DNA from: Mucilaginibacter terrigena
Lineage (GTDB): Bacteria > Bacteroidota > Bacteroidia > Sphingobacteriales > Sphingobacteriaceae
DNA length: 64,000 nt
Direction of reading: 5' to 3'
NCBI RefSeq assembly: GCF_004168255.1
Contig: NZ_SEWG01000001.1
Location: 434,001-498,000, forward strand
The notes beneath the pieces are model-generated. The model saw nothing but the letters and a program-made list of their open reading frames with translations. It ran no database searches and was not told where the DNA came from. The position numbers and the translations under genes are program-made. The stretch's first letter is position 1. Each line of letters begins with the position of its first letter. Shown in pieces: positions 1 to 8,970 of this stretch.

Positions 1-2
1 AA

Positions 3-581
3 GGTGTAAAAAACCTTACTTGTATCTCAAACAACGCGGGGGTGGATGATTTTGGCATTGGTTTACTGCTGCACCAGCACCAGGTAAAAAAAATGATCTC
101 CTCATATGTAGGCGAAAATGCGGTATTCGAGCGCCAGCTGCTGAGCGGCGAGTTGGAAGTGGAACTGATACCGCAAGGCACGCTTGCTACCCGCTGCATG
201 GCAGCCGGTTATGGTATGCCGGCCATATTTACTCCCGCAGGTATAGGTACCGAAGTTGCCATAGGCAAAGAGGTACGAAATTTTAACGGTAAGGATTACC
301 TGATGGAAATGGCGTTTGATGCCGATTTTGCCATCGTAAAAGCCTGGAAGGGCGACAGGCTGGGCAACCTGGTGTACCGTTCAACAGCCCGTAATTTTAA
401 CCCGGTAATGGCCATGGCGGGCAGGATAACCATCGCCGAAGTAGAAGAACTGGTAGAACCCGGCGAACTGGACCCGGATAATATCCATACCCCCGGCATT
501 TACGTGCACCGTATTTTCCAGGGAGAGGATTACGAAAAAAGAATAGAGCAGAGGACGGTAAGGAAACGCGAAGAAATATAA
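3..581 (+). CDS. scoA: 3-oxoacid (succinyl-CoA:acetoacetate) CoA-transferase subunit A, 5'-truncated
   Basis: Alpha subunit of the two-subunit CoA-transferase that moves CoA between succinyl-CoA and acetoacetate in ketone-body and short-chain acid use. The frame is open from base 3 at the window edge, so about 40 N-terminal residues are missing compared with a usual length near 230. A GTG at 42 lies inside the conserved [11 protein letters not shown] block and is not the start. Other ScoA-typical blocks are [23 protein letters not shown] and FTPAGIGT. scoB follows after 107 bases that hold a palindromic repeat. The family call is secure; substrate preference within it is inferred. Confidence 0.93.
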   Translation, partial: GVKNLTCISNNAGVDDFGIGLLLHQHQVKKMISSYVGENAVFERQLLSGELEVELIPQGTLATRCMAAGYGMPAIFTPAGIGTEVAIGKEVRNFNGKDYLMEMAFDADFAIVKAWKGDRLGNLVYRSTARNFNPVMAMAGRITIAEVEELVEPGELDPDNIHTPGIYVHRIFQGEDYEKRIEQRTVRKREEI

Positions 582-586
582 ACACC

Positions 587-673
587 ATGTCATTGCGAGC
601 GATAGCGCGGCAATCTCAGCATATCTGTATGTCCTATGAGGTTTCCACGTCACTACGTTCCTCGCAATGACAT
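587..673. repeat. Palindromic REP-like repeat between scoA and scoB
   Basis: ATGTCATTGCGAG (587-599) is the exact reverse complement of CTCGCAATGACAT (661-673), giving a 13-bp stem around a roughly 60-nt interior that contains further short complementary pieces. This is the look of a dispersed intergenic palindrome. It sits between two subunits of one enzyme, so it is probably transcribed and may affect mRNA stability. Confidence 0.8.
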
Positions 674-688
674 ATAGTAGAAAAAAAC

Positions 689-1345
689 ATGTTAGATAAA
701 ACAGGCATCGCAAAGCGAATAGCAAAAGAAATAAAGGACGGTTATTACGTTAACCTGGGTATAGGCATCCCGACACTGGTAGCCAATTACATACCTGATG
801 GGGTAGATGTGATATTGCAGTCGGAAAACGGCTTACTGGGCATGGGGCCATTCCCTTTCGAAGGCGAAGAAGACCCGGATACCATTAACGCGGGCAAACA
901 AACCATTACTAAGCTGGCGGGCTCGGCGGTATTTGATTCGGCGCTGAGCTTCGGGATGATCCGCGCAAAAAAGGTGAATCTAACCATCCTGGGCGCTATG
1001 GAGGTATCCGAGAAAGGCGATATTGCCAACTGGAAGATCCCTGGTAAAATGGTAAAAGGAATGGGCGGCGCTATGGACCTGGTGGCATCCGCAGAAAACA
1101 TTATTGTAGCCATGCAGCATGTAAACAAAGCCGGCGAATCCAAACTGTTACCAAATTGCACGTTGCCGTTAACAGGTATCAATTGCGTTAAAAAAATTGT
1201 GACCGAACTGGCTGTGCTTGATGTACTGCCCGAAGGTGGTTTCAGGCTATTGGAGCGTGCCCCCGGTGTTACAGTTGAAGAAATTAAAGCCGCCACGGCG
1301 GGTAAGTTGATTATTGAAGGCGAGATCCCGGAGATGGTGATATAA
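689..1345 (+). CDS. scoB: 3-oxoacid CoA-transferase subunit B
   Basis: Beta subunit of the succinyl-CoA:3-ketoacid CoA-transferase, 218 aa, the normal size. It carries the active-site glutamate in SENGLLGMG (Glu46), which forms the covalent CoA thioester in this family, and the glycine-rich VNLGIGIPTLV near the N terminus. The ATG at 689 gives the expected N terminus (MLDKTGIAKRIAKEI). It pairs with scoA upstream and is presumably co-transcribed with it across the palindromic repeat. Confidence 0.95.
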   Translation: MLDKTGIAKRIAKEIKDGYYVNLGIGIPTLVANYIPDGVDVILQSENGLLGMGPFPFEGEEDPDTINAGKQTITKLAGSAVFDSALSFGMIRAKKVNLTILGAMEVSEKGDIANWKIPGKMVKGMGGAMDLVASAENIIVAMQHVNKAGESKLLPNCTLPLTGINCVKKIVTELAVLDVLPEGGFRLLERAPGVTVEEIKAATAGKLIIEGEIPEMVI

Positions 1346-1370
1346 AAAACAGGAAAGGAATAATGAATCT

Positions 1371-1420
1371 CGAATGTTGAATATCGAATTTCAACTTCAT
1401 CACGCTATATTTAACATTCG
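1371..1420. repeat. Hairpin repeat of short degenerate units, scoB-rpe intergenic
   Basis: CGAATGTTGAATAT (1371-1384) pairs with ATATTTAACATTCG (1407-1420) with one mismatch. The surrounding bases continue the same GAATNTCGAATGTTGAA-like unit in a looser way. It is one of a class of intergenic elements in this window built from 7-8 nt degenerate units and their complements. Confidence 0.6.
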
Positions 1421-1506
1421 GTGTTCGATATTATTGCAGTTCCTAATAATTTCAAACCTTTTCAACAACTATAACCTTTACAACCATTCTTCCTATATTT
1501 ACCGCT

Positions 1507-2157
1507 ATGAACCACCTGATAGCACCTTCTATATTATCTGCCGATTTTGCAAACCTGCAGCGCGATGTTGAAATGATCAATAACAGCCAGGCCGACTGGT
1601 TTCATGTGGATATTATGGATGGGATGTTTGTGCCCAACATCTCGTTTGGTTTCCCGGTGGTAAAGGCTGCCAAACAGTACGCTACCAAGCCGCTGGATGT
1701 GCACCTGATGATAGTAAACCCCGATCGGTACCTCAAGGATTTTGCTGAAGCCGGTGCTGATAGCATTACAGTACATTACGAAGCCTGCCCGCATTTGCAC
1801 CGCACTATACAAGCCATTAAACAGCTGGGCTGCAGGGCAGGGGTGGCCATAAACCCTGCTACGCCCACAGCCCTATTAAAAGATATTATTGCCGATGTAG
1901 ACCTGGTGCTGGTAATGTCGGTAAACCCCGGGTTTGGCGGGCAAAAGTTTATAGAGCATACCTATACCAAGGTTGCCGAGGTTAAAGCCATGAGCGCCAA
2001 TACCAACCCAAACCTTTACATTGAGGTTGACGGCGGGGTGGGCAGCCAAAACATCGCGAAGCTGATAGAAGTTGGTGCCAACGTTTTTGTAGCGGGTAAT
2101 TCGGTGTTTTCGGCGGCAGACCAACCCGCTGCTATCGCCGAATTAAAGCGATCGTAA
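1507..2157 (+). CDS. rpe: Ribulose-phosphate 3-epimerase
   Basis: Interconverts ribulose 5-phosphate and xylulose 5-phosphate in the pentose phosphate pathway. It has 216 aa and is complete. The TIM-barrel active site can be read off: PSILSADF at the N terminus, metal ligands His33 and Asp35 (FHVDIMDG), His66 (DVHLMI), the flexible VNPGFGGQKF loop and Asp175 (EVDGGV). The ATG at 1507 places these residues at family positions. It is followed by a likely terminator at 2191. Confidence 0.97.
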   Translation: MNHLIAPSILSADFANLQRDVEMINNSQADWFHVDIMDGMFVPNISFGFPVVKAAKQYATKPLDVHLMIVNPDRYLKDFAEAGADSITVHYEACPHLHRTIQAIKQLGCRAGVAINPATPTALLKDIIADVDLVLVMSVNPGFGGQKFIEHTYTKVAEVKAMSANTNPNLYIEVDGGVGSQNIAKLIEVGANVFVAGNSVFSAADQPAAIAELKRS

Positions 2158-2190
2158 ATTATCAGGCTGATAATTTTAAGCCCCTCTAAG

Positions 2191-2228
2191 GCCCTTGTAA
2201 TATCATAATTGCAATCAAAGGGCTTTTT
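2191..2228 (+). terminator. Probable Rho-independent terminator after rpe
   Basis: GCCCTT (2191-2196) pairs with AAGGGC (2218-2223), followed by a run of five T. The stem is short and the loop long (21 nt), so strength is uncertain. Confidence 0.5.
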
Positions 2229-2355
2229 CCAACAAAAATCTGCTTTTTTATAAAATCTGAAAAAATACTCTATAAAATTTGTCGAATTTATTAACTTCGG
2301 CCTTTCTTAATACAAAGTTGATAATTAGTCATTAGTCAATATATAGTTCAACATT

Positions 2356-3423
2356 ATGAAACATAATTTCGGTGCCGGCCCCGGCATACTACCACACGAA
2401 GTTTTAAAACAGGCTGCTGCTGCAGTAATTGATTTTAACGGAACGGGTCTTTCCCTGTTGGAGATCTCGCACCGTTCATCAGAGTTTGAAGCAGTATTGG
2501 ATGAAGCCGTAAGCCTCGTGAAAGAACTTTTCAGCGTCCCTGAAGGTTATTCTGTTTTGTTTTTACAAGGTGGTGCAAGCACACAGTTTGCTTTAGCGCC
2601 TTACAACCTTCTACCTGATGGTGGCAAAGCCGCTTACCTGGAAACCGGTGTTTGGGCAAACAAAGCCATTAAAGAGGCCAAATTTTTTGGCGATGTAGAA
2701 ATTGTTGCCACTTCAAAAGAAAGCAACTTTACCTATATCCCTACAAATTACACCATCCCAACCGATGCGGCTTATTTCCACATCACATCAAATAACACTA
2801 TTTACGGTACACAGTTGCAGCATTTCCCAAAATCGCCTGTGCCGGTGGTTTGCGATATGTCATCTGATATTTTCAGCCGTACGGTAAACGTTGCAGATTT
2901 TGGCCTGATCTACGCCGGCGCTCAGAAAAACATGGGCCCGGCCGGTGTTACCCTGGTAATTGTTAAAGATGACCTGCTTGGTAAAACCGGCCGTAAAATA
3001 CCGGCTATGTTTAACTACCAGGTGCAAATAGAAGGCGGATCGATGTATAACACGCCTCCTTGTTTCGCCATCTACGTATCTATGCTTACCCTTAAGTGGT
3101 TAAAGGCAAAAGGCGGAGTTCCTGCTATCGAGGCAGAGAACAACGAGAAGGCAAAAGTGCTTTATGAGGAAATTGACCGTAACCCTTTATTTAAAGCGGT
3201 TGCCGCGGTTGAAGACCGTTCGCGTATGAACGTTTGCTTTGTATCTGAAAACCCGGAGCACGAAAAGCCATTCCTGAAACTATGCGACGAAAAAGGCATA
3301 GTAGGCTTAAAAGGCCACAGGAGCGTAGGCGGTTTCCGCGCTTCTATATACAACGCGTTGCCAATAACCAGCGTTTACGTGCTGATTGACGCCATGCGCG
3401 AGTTTGCTGAGAAAAATAAATAA
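2356..3423 (+). CDS. serC: Phosphoserine aminotransferase
   Basis: Second step of serine synthesis, converting 3-phosphohydroxypyruvate and glutamate to phosphoserine and 2-oxoglutarate; it also acts in pyridoxine synthesis in many bacteria. It has 355 aa and is a class V PLP aminotransferase. The N terminus has FGAGPGILP and LLEISHRS, the PLP-binding lysine is Lys191 in [11 protein letters not shown], and the C terminus has [10 protein letters not shown]. serA lies 92 bases downstream, so the two pathway genes probably share a transcript interrupted only by a hairpin repeat. Confidence 0.97.
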   Translation: MKHNFGAGPGILPHEVLKQAAAAVIDFNGTGLSLLEISHRSSEFEAVLDEAVSLVKELFSVPEGYSVLFLQGGASTQFALAPYNLLPDGGKAAYLETGVWANKAIKEAKFFGDVEIVATSKESNFTYIPTNYTIPTDAAYFHITSNNTIYGTQLQHFPKSPVPVVCDMSSDIFSRTVNVADFGLIYAGAQKNMGPAGVTLVIVKDDLLGKTGRKIPAMFNYQVQIEGGSMYNTPPCFAIYVSMLTLKWLKAKGGVPAIEAENNEKAKVLYEEIDRNPLFKAVAAVEDRSRMNVCFVSENPEHEKPFLKLCDEKGIVGLKGHRSVGGFRASIYNALPITSVYVLIDAMREFAEKNK

Positions 3424-3426
3424 GTT

Positions 3427-3504
3427 AGTTCATTGGTTCACTGGTTCATTTGTTCATTAGTAGCAAAGCGCACCAATGAACTAATGAGCAAATGAACTAA
3501 TGAA
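3427..3504. repeat. Two-armed hairpin of 8-nt units between serC and serA
   Basis: The left arm (3427-3460) is four copies of a GTTCATTN-like 8-mer. The right arm (3469-3504) is the imperfect reverse complement (CAATGAAC, AATGAGC, AATGAAC units). About 28 of 34 positions match between the left arm and the reverse complement of the right arm. It fills almost the whole serC-serA gap and would form a long hairpin in the mRNA. Confidence 0.75.
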
Positions 3505-3515
3505 CATAAAAAATC

Positions 3516-4469
3516 ATGATCAAAATATTAGCTAACGATGGTATCGACCCAATAGGTAAAAAAATGTTGGAAGATGCCGGGTTTTTTGTAGAAACCAATA
3601 ACATCCCGCAGGATGAATTGCCTATACGTTTAAAGGAGTTTGATGCCATTACCGTACGCAGCGCTACCAAGGTGCGTAAAGCCCTTATCGATGCATGCCC
3701 GAACCTAAAGCTTATTGGCCGCGGTGGGGTAGGTGTTGATAATATTGATGTAGAATATGCCAAATCAAAAGGCATTGGCGTGTACAACACACCGGCTTCG
3801 TCTTCATTATCAGTTGCCGAACTGGTTTTCGCGCAGCTATTTACAGGTGTGCGTTTCCTGCACGATAGCAACCGCAAAATGCCTGTTGATGGCGGCACCA
3901 AATTTAACGACCTGAAAAAGGCTTATGCCAAAGGTGTCGAGCTGCGTGGCAAAACATTGGGTATTGTAGGTTTTGGCCGCATCGGTCGCGAGGTTGCCAA
4001 AATTGCCATTGGTGTTGGTATGAATGTTATCGCTTACGATCTGTTCCCATTTAATCCCGAAGTGGAGGTTGTGTTAGGCACAGGTGGCACCAAGGTAAAC
4101 GTAACCGTTAAAACCTCAACGCTTGATGAGATCATAAAAACCGCTGATTTTATTACCCTGCACACACCATTTATAGACAAAGCCCTTATTGGTGCCCAGG
4201 AACTGGCGCAAATGAAAAAAGGCGTCCAACTGATCAATATCTCCCGTGGTGGTTTAATAGACGAGCTTGCATTGATAGAAGCCCTTGACAGCGGCCAGGT
4301 ATCATACGCAGCGTTAGATGTGTTTGATAACGAACCAACCCCGCGCCAGGAGATATTATCTCATCCAAGAATTTCGCTTACCCCGCACATCGGCGCCGCC
4401 ACAAACGAGGCCCAGGAGCGGATAGGTGTTGAACTGGCCAGCTTGATTATCGGCCATTTTAATAAATAA
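3516..4469 (+). CDS. serA: D-3-phosphoglycerate dehydrogenase (short form, no ACT domain)
   Basis: Oxidises 3-phosphoglycerate to 3-phosphohydroxypyruvate with NAD, the first step of serine synthesis. It has 317 aa and the D-2-hydroxyacid dehydrogenase fold. The Rossmann motif GFGRIG lies near residues 152-157 with Asp175 closing the NAD site (VIAYD). The catalytic trio is Arg244 (ISRGGLIDE), Glu273 (DNEP) and His291 (LTPHIGAA). The C-terminal ACT regulatory domain of longer forms is absent, so serine feedback through ACT is not expected. The position directly after serC supports SerA over other family members. Confidence 0.93.
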   Translation: MIKILANDGIDPIGKKMLEDAGFFVETNNIPQDELPIRLKEFDAITVRSATKVRKALIDACPNLKLIGRGGVGVDNIDVEYAKSKGIGVYNTPASSSLSVAELVFAQLFTGVRFLHDSNRKMPVDGGTKFNDLKKAYAKGVELRGKTLGIVGFGRIGREVAKIAIGVGMNVIAYDLFPFNPEVEVVLGTGGTKVNVTVKTSTLDEIIKTADFITLHTPFIDKALIGAQELAQMKKGVQLINISRGGLIDELALIEALDSGQVSYAALDVFDNEPTPRQEILSHPRISLTPHIGAATNEAQERIGVELASLIIGHFNK

Positions 4470-4507
4470 TATTGTTGTCCTGAGCTTGTCGAAGGATTGA
4501 TAAATTG

Positions 4508-4538
4508 AAAGCCCTTTGCGAATAGCATAGGGCTTTTT
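4508..4538 (+). terminator. Rho-independent terminator after serA
   Basis: AAAGCCCT (4508-4515) pairs with AGGGCTTT (4529-4536) across a 13-nt loop and runs into five T. It is preceded at about 4478-4492 by a half-copy of the GAGCTTGTCGAA repeat seen again near 5441. Confidence 0.75.
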
Positions 4539-4549
4539 GTATAAAAAAG

Positions 4550-4800
4550 AGCCTGACGAACGGAAGGTCACTTTAAAATGCAGCATTGGCCTGTTCGGGT
4601 AGCACAGCAACTGGTAAAGCACTGACTTTCACAGAGCAGGGCGCAGCTGCGACTTTTCTTTTTGGTTCTTTTTCTTTTGAGAGAAAAGAAAAAGAACATC
4701 CACTGACGGCTCGTATAGCACACTACCAACCCTAACGGAGCATTAACTAACACTTTACTATCGGGATATTGCTTCATACCCCGCAACCACGCTCCTTAAG
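4550..4800. repeat. Non-coding dispersed-repeat-like region with a perfect pyrimidine/purine hairpin
   Basis: The 385 bases between serA and the next gene hold no convincing gene. The main feature is a perfect 14-bp stem, GTTCTTTTTCTTTT (4665-4678) against AAAAGAAAAAGAAC (4684-4697), with a 5-nt loop. One arm is all pyrimidine except its first base. Short reading frames across it are low-complexity and look spurious. It probably belongs to a dispersed repeat family. Confidence 0.5.
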
Positions 4801-4853
4801 ATGCATTTACTGCATTTAATCCGTATTTTTACCAATAATAAACGTCTGTAAAT

Positions 4854-5387
4854 ATGCGAATAATCCATCCACCCAAACCCGGCGACTACCCCGAATATGC
4901 CGTTATGTATATGAAGCTTTTGCCTACCGACGGCCTGATATTAAAGTACCTGCAAAATAACTTCTACCGGGTAAAGGAACTCATTTATTCATTACCGGAG
5001 ACCACCTTGCTACGCCGCTACGCGCCGGGCAAATGGAGTATAAAGGAAGTGCTGGTGCATATTATTGATGATGAACGCATTTTTGCGTACCGTGCCCTGC
5101 GTTTTGCCCGTAACGAAAAGCAAAACCTGATAGGCTTCGATCAGGACAGCTACGCCAAATACTCGGGCGGCGATGCCCGCGACCTGGATAACATATTTGA
5201 AGAGTATGAAGCCGTAAGACGGTCGACCATCGCCCTGTTCAACGGCCTGCCCGAAGAAGCCTTCGACAGGATGGGGCATGGCACAGGCACGGCTAACGAT
5301 GCAACGGTACGCGCGCTGGCCTACCACATTGCCGGGCACGAAATGCACCATTATAATTTAATAAGGGCTAAGTATTTGACGATGTAA
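4854..5387 (+). CDS. DinB-fold (YfiT/DinB superfamily) protein
   Basis: A 177-aa four-helix-bundle protein of the DinB superfamily, whose members are usually metal-binding and often thiol-dependent transferases of unknown substrate. The metal-ligand pattern is visible: His69 in EVLVHIIDDE and the HIAGHEMHHYN block (His158, 162, 165, 166). It has no signal peptide, so it is cytoplasmic. Two other DinB-fold genes occur in the window, near 19.5 and 32.5 kb. The substrate is unknown. It is unrelated to DNA polymerase IV, which shares the name dinB. Confidence 0.8.
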   Translation: MRIIHPPKPGDYPEYAVMYMKLLPTDGLILKYLQNNFYRVKELIYSLPETTLLRRYAPGKWSIKEVLVHIIDDERIFAYRALRFARNEKQNLIGFDQDSYAKYSGGDARDLDNIFEEYEAVRRSTIALFNGLPEEAFDRMGHGTGTANDATVRALAYHIAGHEMHHYNLIRAKYLTM

Positions 5388-5393
5388 TATAGA

Positions 5394-5538
5394 GGTTTCA
5401 CGCAAAGGCGCAAAGACGCCGTATCTTACTGAAATTGTCATGGTGAGCTTGTCGAACCATTAGCGAGATGTATAGGTCTTCGACAAGCTCAGACTGACAA
5501 ACCTTATTTGCGTCTTAGGGTCTTTGCGTGACAAAACC
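5394..5538. repeat. Nested palindromic repeats upstream of thrS
   Basis: The outer arms 5394-5419 and 5510-5538 are complementary; both contain CACGCAAAG and AAGACGC when read in the same sense. Inside the loop is a second, unrelated palindrome: TGTCATGGTGAGCTTGTCGA (from 5436) against GTCTTCGACAAGCTCAGACT (from 5476), ending at 5499. The arrangement looks like one repeat inserted into the loop of another. Confidence 0.75.
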
Positions 5539-5587
5539 CACCTTCTATCAAAAAGCATAATTTACTTTCCCCGTATAAATAAAATCC

Positions 5588-5595
5588 TATTTTTG
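5588..5595 (+). promoter_or_regulatory. Candidate -7 promoter box for the thrS operon
   Basis: TATTTTTG matches the Bacteroidota -7 consensus TAnnTTTG and lies 77 bases before the thrS start, leaving an untranslated leader. No clear TTTG -33 box is visible at the right spacing. Confidence 0.35.
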
Positions 5596-5671
5596 CGATA
5601 AGTTCAAATCGCGTTAGTATGCGATTGGTTTTATAATTCATTATTTATTAAAATTTAAATCATAGTTGTAG

Positions 5672-7597
5672 ATGATTAGTATTACACTTCCTGATGGTTC
5701 CGTTCGTGAATACGATAAAGGGATTACTTCCATGCAGATAGCGCTGTCTATCTCCGAAGGTTTAGCACGTAACGTATTAGCTGCCGAAGTAAACGGCGAG
5801 GTTTGGGATGCCAGCCGCTCAATTGAAGAAGATTCGAGCGTCAAATTATTAACCTGGAACGATGCAAAGGGTAAAGCAACCTATTGGCACTCGTCCGCCC
5901 ACTTACTGGCCGAAGCATTAGAGGCTTTGTACCCCGGTACCAAATTTGGTATTGGCCCGGCTATCGAAACCGGATTTTATTACGATGTTGACTTTGGTGA
6001 TAAGCCTTTCTCGTCAGATGATTTCAAGAAGATCGAAGACAAGGTTATCGAACTGGCCAAAGCCAAAAACGAATACATCCGCAAGCCGGTTAGCAAAGCC
6101 GATGCGATAGCATATTTTACCGAGAAAGGGGACGAGTACAAGCTCGACCTGATCAAGGACCTGCCTGATGGCAGCATCACTTTTTACACACAAGGTAACT
6201 TTACCGATCTGTGCCGCGGCCCGCATATCCCCAATACAGGCGCTATAAAGGCTGTAAAGCTGATGAGCGTTGCCGGTGCATACTGGCGTGGCGACGAAAG
6301 CCGCAAGCAGCTTACACGCATCTACGGGGTTACTTACCCCAAGGCGAGCGAACTTACCGATTACCTGCACCTGATTGAGGAAGCCAAAAAACGCGACCAC
6401 CGTAAACTGGGCAAGGAATTGGAACTGTTTGCGTTTAGCGAAAAAGTTGGCATGGGCCTGCCGTTGTGGCTGCCTAAGGGTACCGCTTTGCGCGAGCGCC
6501 TGACTAACTTTTTGCAGAAAGCACAGGTGAAATCCGGTTACGAGCAGGTTATTACACCACATATCGGGCATAAAAACCTGTATGTAACATCGGGCCATTA
6601 CGAAAAATATGGTGCCGATGCATTCCAGCCGATAAAAACCCCGCAGGAGGGAGAGGAGTTCTTCTTAAAACCGATGAACTGCCCGCACCACTGCGAGATC
6701 TATAAAACAAAACCACGCTCTTACAAGGACCTTCCGGTGCGTTTGGCAGAGTTTGGTACTGTTTACCGTTACGAGCAAAGCGGCGAGCTGCACGGTTTAA
6801 CCCGTGTTCGTGGCTTTACACAGGACGACGCGCACTTATTTTGCCGCCCCGACCAGGTAAAAGAAGAGTTTAAAAAAGTTATAGACCTGGTGCTTTATGT
6901 GTTTGCAGCTTTAGGTTTCGACAGTTATACCGCACAAGTATCGCTGCGCGACCCGAATAATAAGACCAAATACATCGGCACCGACGAGAACTGGGCCCTG
7001 GCAGAAAGTGCAATCATAGAGGCTGCTGCCGAAAAGAACCTGACCACTGTAGTTGAATACGGCGAGGCGGCTTTTTACGGCCCTAAGCTTGATTTTATGG
7101 TGAAGGATGCGCTTGGTCGTAAATGGCAATTGGGAACTATCCAGGTAGATTATAATTTACCCGAGCGTTTCGAACTGGAATATACAGGTGCTGATAATCA
7201 GAAACACCGCCCGGTAATGATCCACAGGGCGCCATTTGGTTCGCTGGAACGTTTTGTTGCCGTATTGATAGAGCATTGCGCGGGTAATTTCCCGCTTTGG
7301 TTATCACCAGAGCAATTTATTATCCTGCCGATATCCGAAAAGTATGAAGATTATGCAAAAAAACTTTCAGATGAGTTAAAAGATTCCGATATTTGCGGGC
7401 TGATTGACTTTAGAGACGAAAAAATAGGTCGTAAAATACGCGACGCTGAAGTTAAAAAGATCCCATATATGCTGATTGTAGGCGAAAAAGAGGCAACCGA
7501 AGGGTTGGTTTCGGTGCGCAGGCATGGTACAGGCGATTTGGGAAGCATGAGCATTGAGGATTTTAAAAAACAAATAATTAAAGAAATAACAGTATAA
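5672..7597 (+). CDS. thrS: Threonine--tRNA ligase
   Basis: Charges tRNA-Thr. At 641 aa it is the full bacterial form: an N-terminal TGS domain (about 1-62), the editing SAD domain with HSSAH (His73, His77) and CRGPH, a class II core with motif 2 ([20 protein letters not shown]), the zinc cysteine in MNCPHH (Cys337), and an anticodon-binding domain at the C terminus. It heads the classic thrS-infC-rpmI-rplT operon. infC starts one base after its stop, indicating translational coupling. Confidence 0.98.
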   Translation: MISITLPDGSVREYDKGITSMQIALSISEGLARNVLAAEVNGEVWDASRSIEEDSSVKLLTWNDAKGKATYWHSSAHLLAEALEALYPGTKFGIGPAIETGFYYDVDFGDKPFSSDDFKKIEDKVIELAKAKNEYIRKPVSKADAIAYFTEKGDEYKLDLIKDLPDGSITFYTQGNFTDLCRGPHIPNTGAIKAVKLMSVAGAYWRGDESRKQLTRIYGVTYPKASELTDYLHLIEEAKKRDHRKLGKELELFAFSEKVGMGLPLWLPKGTALRERLTNFLQKAQVKSGYEQVITPHIGHKNLYVTSGHYEKYGADAFQPIKTPQEGEEFFLKPMNCPHHCEIYKTKPRSYKDLPVRLAEFGTVYRYEQSGELHGLTRVRGFTQDDAHLFCRPDQVKEEFKKVIDLVLYVFAALGFDSYTAQVSLRDPNNKTKYIGTDENWALAESAIIEAAAEKNLTTVVEYGEAAFYGPKLDFMVKDALGRKWQLGTIQVDYNLPERFELEYTGADNQKHRPVMIHRAPFGSLERFVAVLIEHCAGNFPLWLSPEQFIILPISEKYEDYAKKLSDELKDSDICGLIDFRDEKIGRKIRDAEVKKIPYMLIVGEKEATEGLVSVRRHGTGDLGSMSIEDFKKQIIKEITV

Positions 7598-7598
7598 C

Positions 7599-8165
7599 TT
7601 GGCTTTAAACAAACCTTTCAACAGAGGACCCAGGCTTCCATTTAAGAAAAAAGAAGCCGAACATAACATCAATCAATTCATACGTGCACAAGAAGTGCGC
7701 CTTGTAGGTGATAACGTTGAGCAGGGCATATTCTCATTAAGAGATGCCTTGGCCATCGCACAGGAACAAGAACTTGACCTGGTTGAGATCTCTCCAAACG
7801 CTGTACCTCCCGTTTGTAAAGTAACCGATTATAACAAATTCGTTTACGAGCAAAAGAAGAAGCTTAAAGAGATAAAAAGCAATGCCAAGCAAACCGTAAT
7901 TAAAGAGATCCGTTTCGGGCCGAACACTGATGACCATGACTTTGAATTTAAATTAAAGCATGCGCAAAAGTTTTTGGAAGCCGGCGAAAAGGTAAGGGCT
8001 TACGTACACTTTAAAGGCCGTGCAATTGTTTACAAAGAACAAGGCGAGATATTATTGCTGCGTTTTGCACAGGCGCTTGAAGAATTAGGTAAGGTAGAGC
8101 AATTACCAAAGCTGGAAGGTAAACGTATGTTTTTAACGGTTGCTTCAAAAGCTCAGAAGAAATAA
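7599..8165 (+). CDS. infC: Translation initiation factor IF-3 (TTG start)
   Basis: IF-3 binds the 30S subunit and discriminates against non-AUG start codons. The protein has 188 aa with the family N terminus (INQFIRAQEVRLVGDN) followed by the linker and the C-terminal domain (IRFGPNTDDHDFEFK). Homology runs back to MALNKPFNRG, which requires the TTG at 7599; no in-frame ATG upstream fits because thrS ends at 7597. A rare start codon is known for infC in other bacteria (AUU in E. coli), where it gives autorepression; the same logic is inferred here. Confidence 0.95.
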   Translation: MALNKPFNRGPRLPFKKKEAEHNINQFIRAQEVRLVGDNVEQGIFSLRDALAIAQEQELDLVEISPNAVPPVCKVTDYNKFVYEQKKKLKEIKSNAKQTVIKEIRFGPNTDDHDFEFKLKHAQKFLEAGEKVRAYVHFKGRAIVYKEQGEILLLRFAQALEELGKVEQLPKLEGKRMFLTVASKAQKK

Positions 8166-8171
8166 ATATTA

Positions 8172-8204
8172 GATGTGCAAATGTGCGGATGTGCAGATGT
8201 GCAG
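8172..8204. repeat. Tandem 8-nt units (ATGTGCRR x4) inside the infC-rpmI gap
   Basis: Four adjacent units (ATGTGCAA, ATGTGCGG, ATGTGCAG, ATGTGCAG) occupy the start of the 94-base gap. No complementary second arm is present here. The same unit recurs in both arms of the element at 40101-40324. Confidence 0.75.
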
Positions 8205-8259
8205 ATTAAAATAAAACGTTGAGATAACGTAAATCATCTAAAAACAAATAAATAGAGTT

Positions 8260-8460
8260 ATGCCAAAAATGAAAACCAATTCCAGTGCAAAAAAGCGTTT
8301 TAAGCTTACTGGAACCGGTAAAATTGCCAGAAAGAATGCTTTCAAAAGCCACATCTTAACCAAGATGTCGACAAAACGCAAGCGTAACCTTAGTCACACC
8401 AGCTTAGTATCAAAAGCTGACTTAGGTAATGTTAAACGTATGCTTTGCATAGGCAAGTAA
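8260..8460 (+). CDS. rpmI: 50S ribosomal protein L35
   Basis: A 66-aa, highly basic protein beginning [20 protein letters not shown], the family signature. It is the third gene of the thrS-infC-rpmI-rplT operon. It is separated from infC by a short tandem repeat and from rplT by 76 bases. Confidence 0.97.
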   Translation: MPKMKTNSSAKKRFKLTGTGKIARKNAFKSHILTKMSTKRKRNLSHTSLVSKADLGNVKRMLCIGK

Positions 8461-8536
8461 TCAAACAAATTTTTTAACCAGGTATTAGAGTACAGAAGAT
8501 CCCGAGAGGGGCACTCACTACCAAAAACAACACAAC

Positions 8537-8881
8537 ATGCCACGTTCAGTTAACGCAGTTGCGTCGAGAAGACGCCGGAAAAGGATCATGAACCTCGCCA
8601 AAGGTTATTGGGGTTCAAGAAGCAAGGTTTACACCGTTGCTAAAAACACAGTAGAAAAAGGTTTACAATACGCGTATCGTGACCGTAAGACCAAAAAACG
8701 CGAGTTTAGGGCTTTATGGATCCAACGTATCAACGCAGGTGCTCGTCAGCACGGTATCTCTTACTCTCAATTGATAGGTAAGTTAGCCGCTAAAGAAATT
8801 GGTTTAAACCGTAAGGTATTAGCTGATTTGGCGATGAACCATCCTGATGCTTTCAAAGCGATCATTGACGCTGTAAAGTAA
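8537..8881 (+). CDS. rplT: 50S ribosomal protein L20
   Basis: A 114-aa basic protein with the L20 N terminus ([16 protein letters not shown]) and core ([17 protein letters not shown]). It binds 23S rRNA early in 50S assembly. The 76-base gap before it contains a small stem (CCC-GAGA-GGG near 8503-8512). L20 represses its own operon through mRNA structures in other bacteria, but no recognised L20 leader can be claimed from sequence alone. A strong terminator follows at 8920. Confidence 0.97.
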   Translation: MPRSVNAVASRRRRKRIMNLAKGYWGSRSKVYTVAKNTVEKGLQYAYRDRKTKKREFRALWIQRINAGARQHGISYSQLIGKLAAKEIGLNRKVLADLAMNHPDAFKAIIDAVK

Positions 8882-8919
8882 TCAGCAGATAATATAAAAT
8901 CCGGAAACGGACTTATAAT

Positions 8920-8956
8920 AATCCCGATAGCTGTAAAGTTATCGGGATTTTGTTTT
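8920..8956 (+). terminator. Rho-independent terminator of the thrS operon
   Basis: AATCCCGATA (8920-8929) and TATCGGGATT (8940-8949) form a perfect 10-bp stem with a 10-nt loop, followed by TTGTTTT. It lies between convergent rplT and the OmpA-family gene. Confidence 0.85.
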
Positions 8957-8970
8957 AGGTTTAGCCGAAA

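Noticed and set aside
381..725. Protein-coding frame on the minus strand over scoA
   Set aside because: It is a shadow of the scoA coding frame plus a palindromic repeat, with no recognisable domain.
4568..4786. Minus-strand 72-codon gene
   Set aside because: Composition is driven by the polypurine/polypyrimidine hairpin; no domain and no start context.
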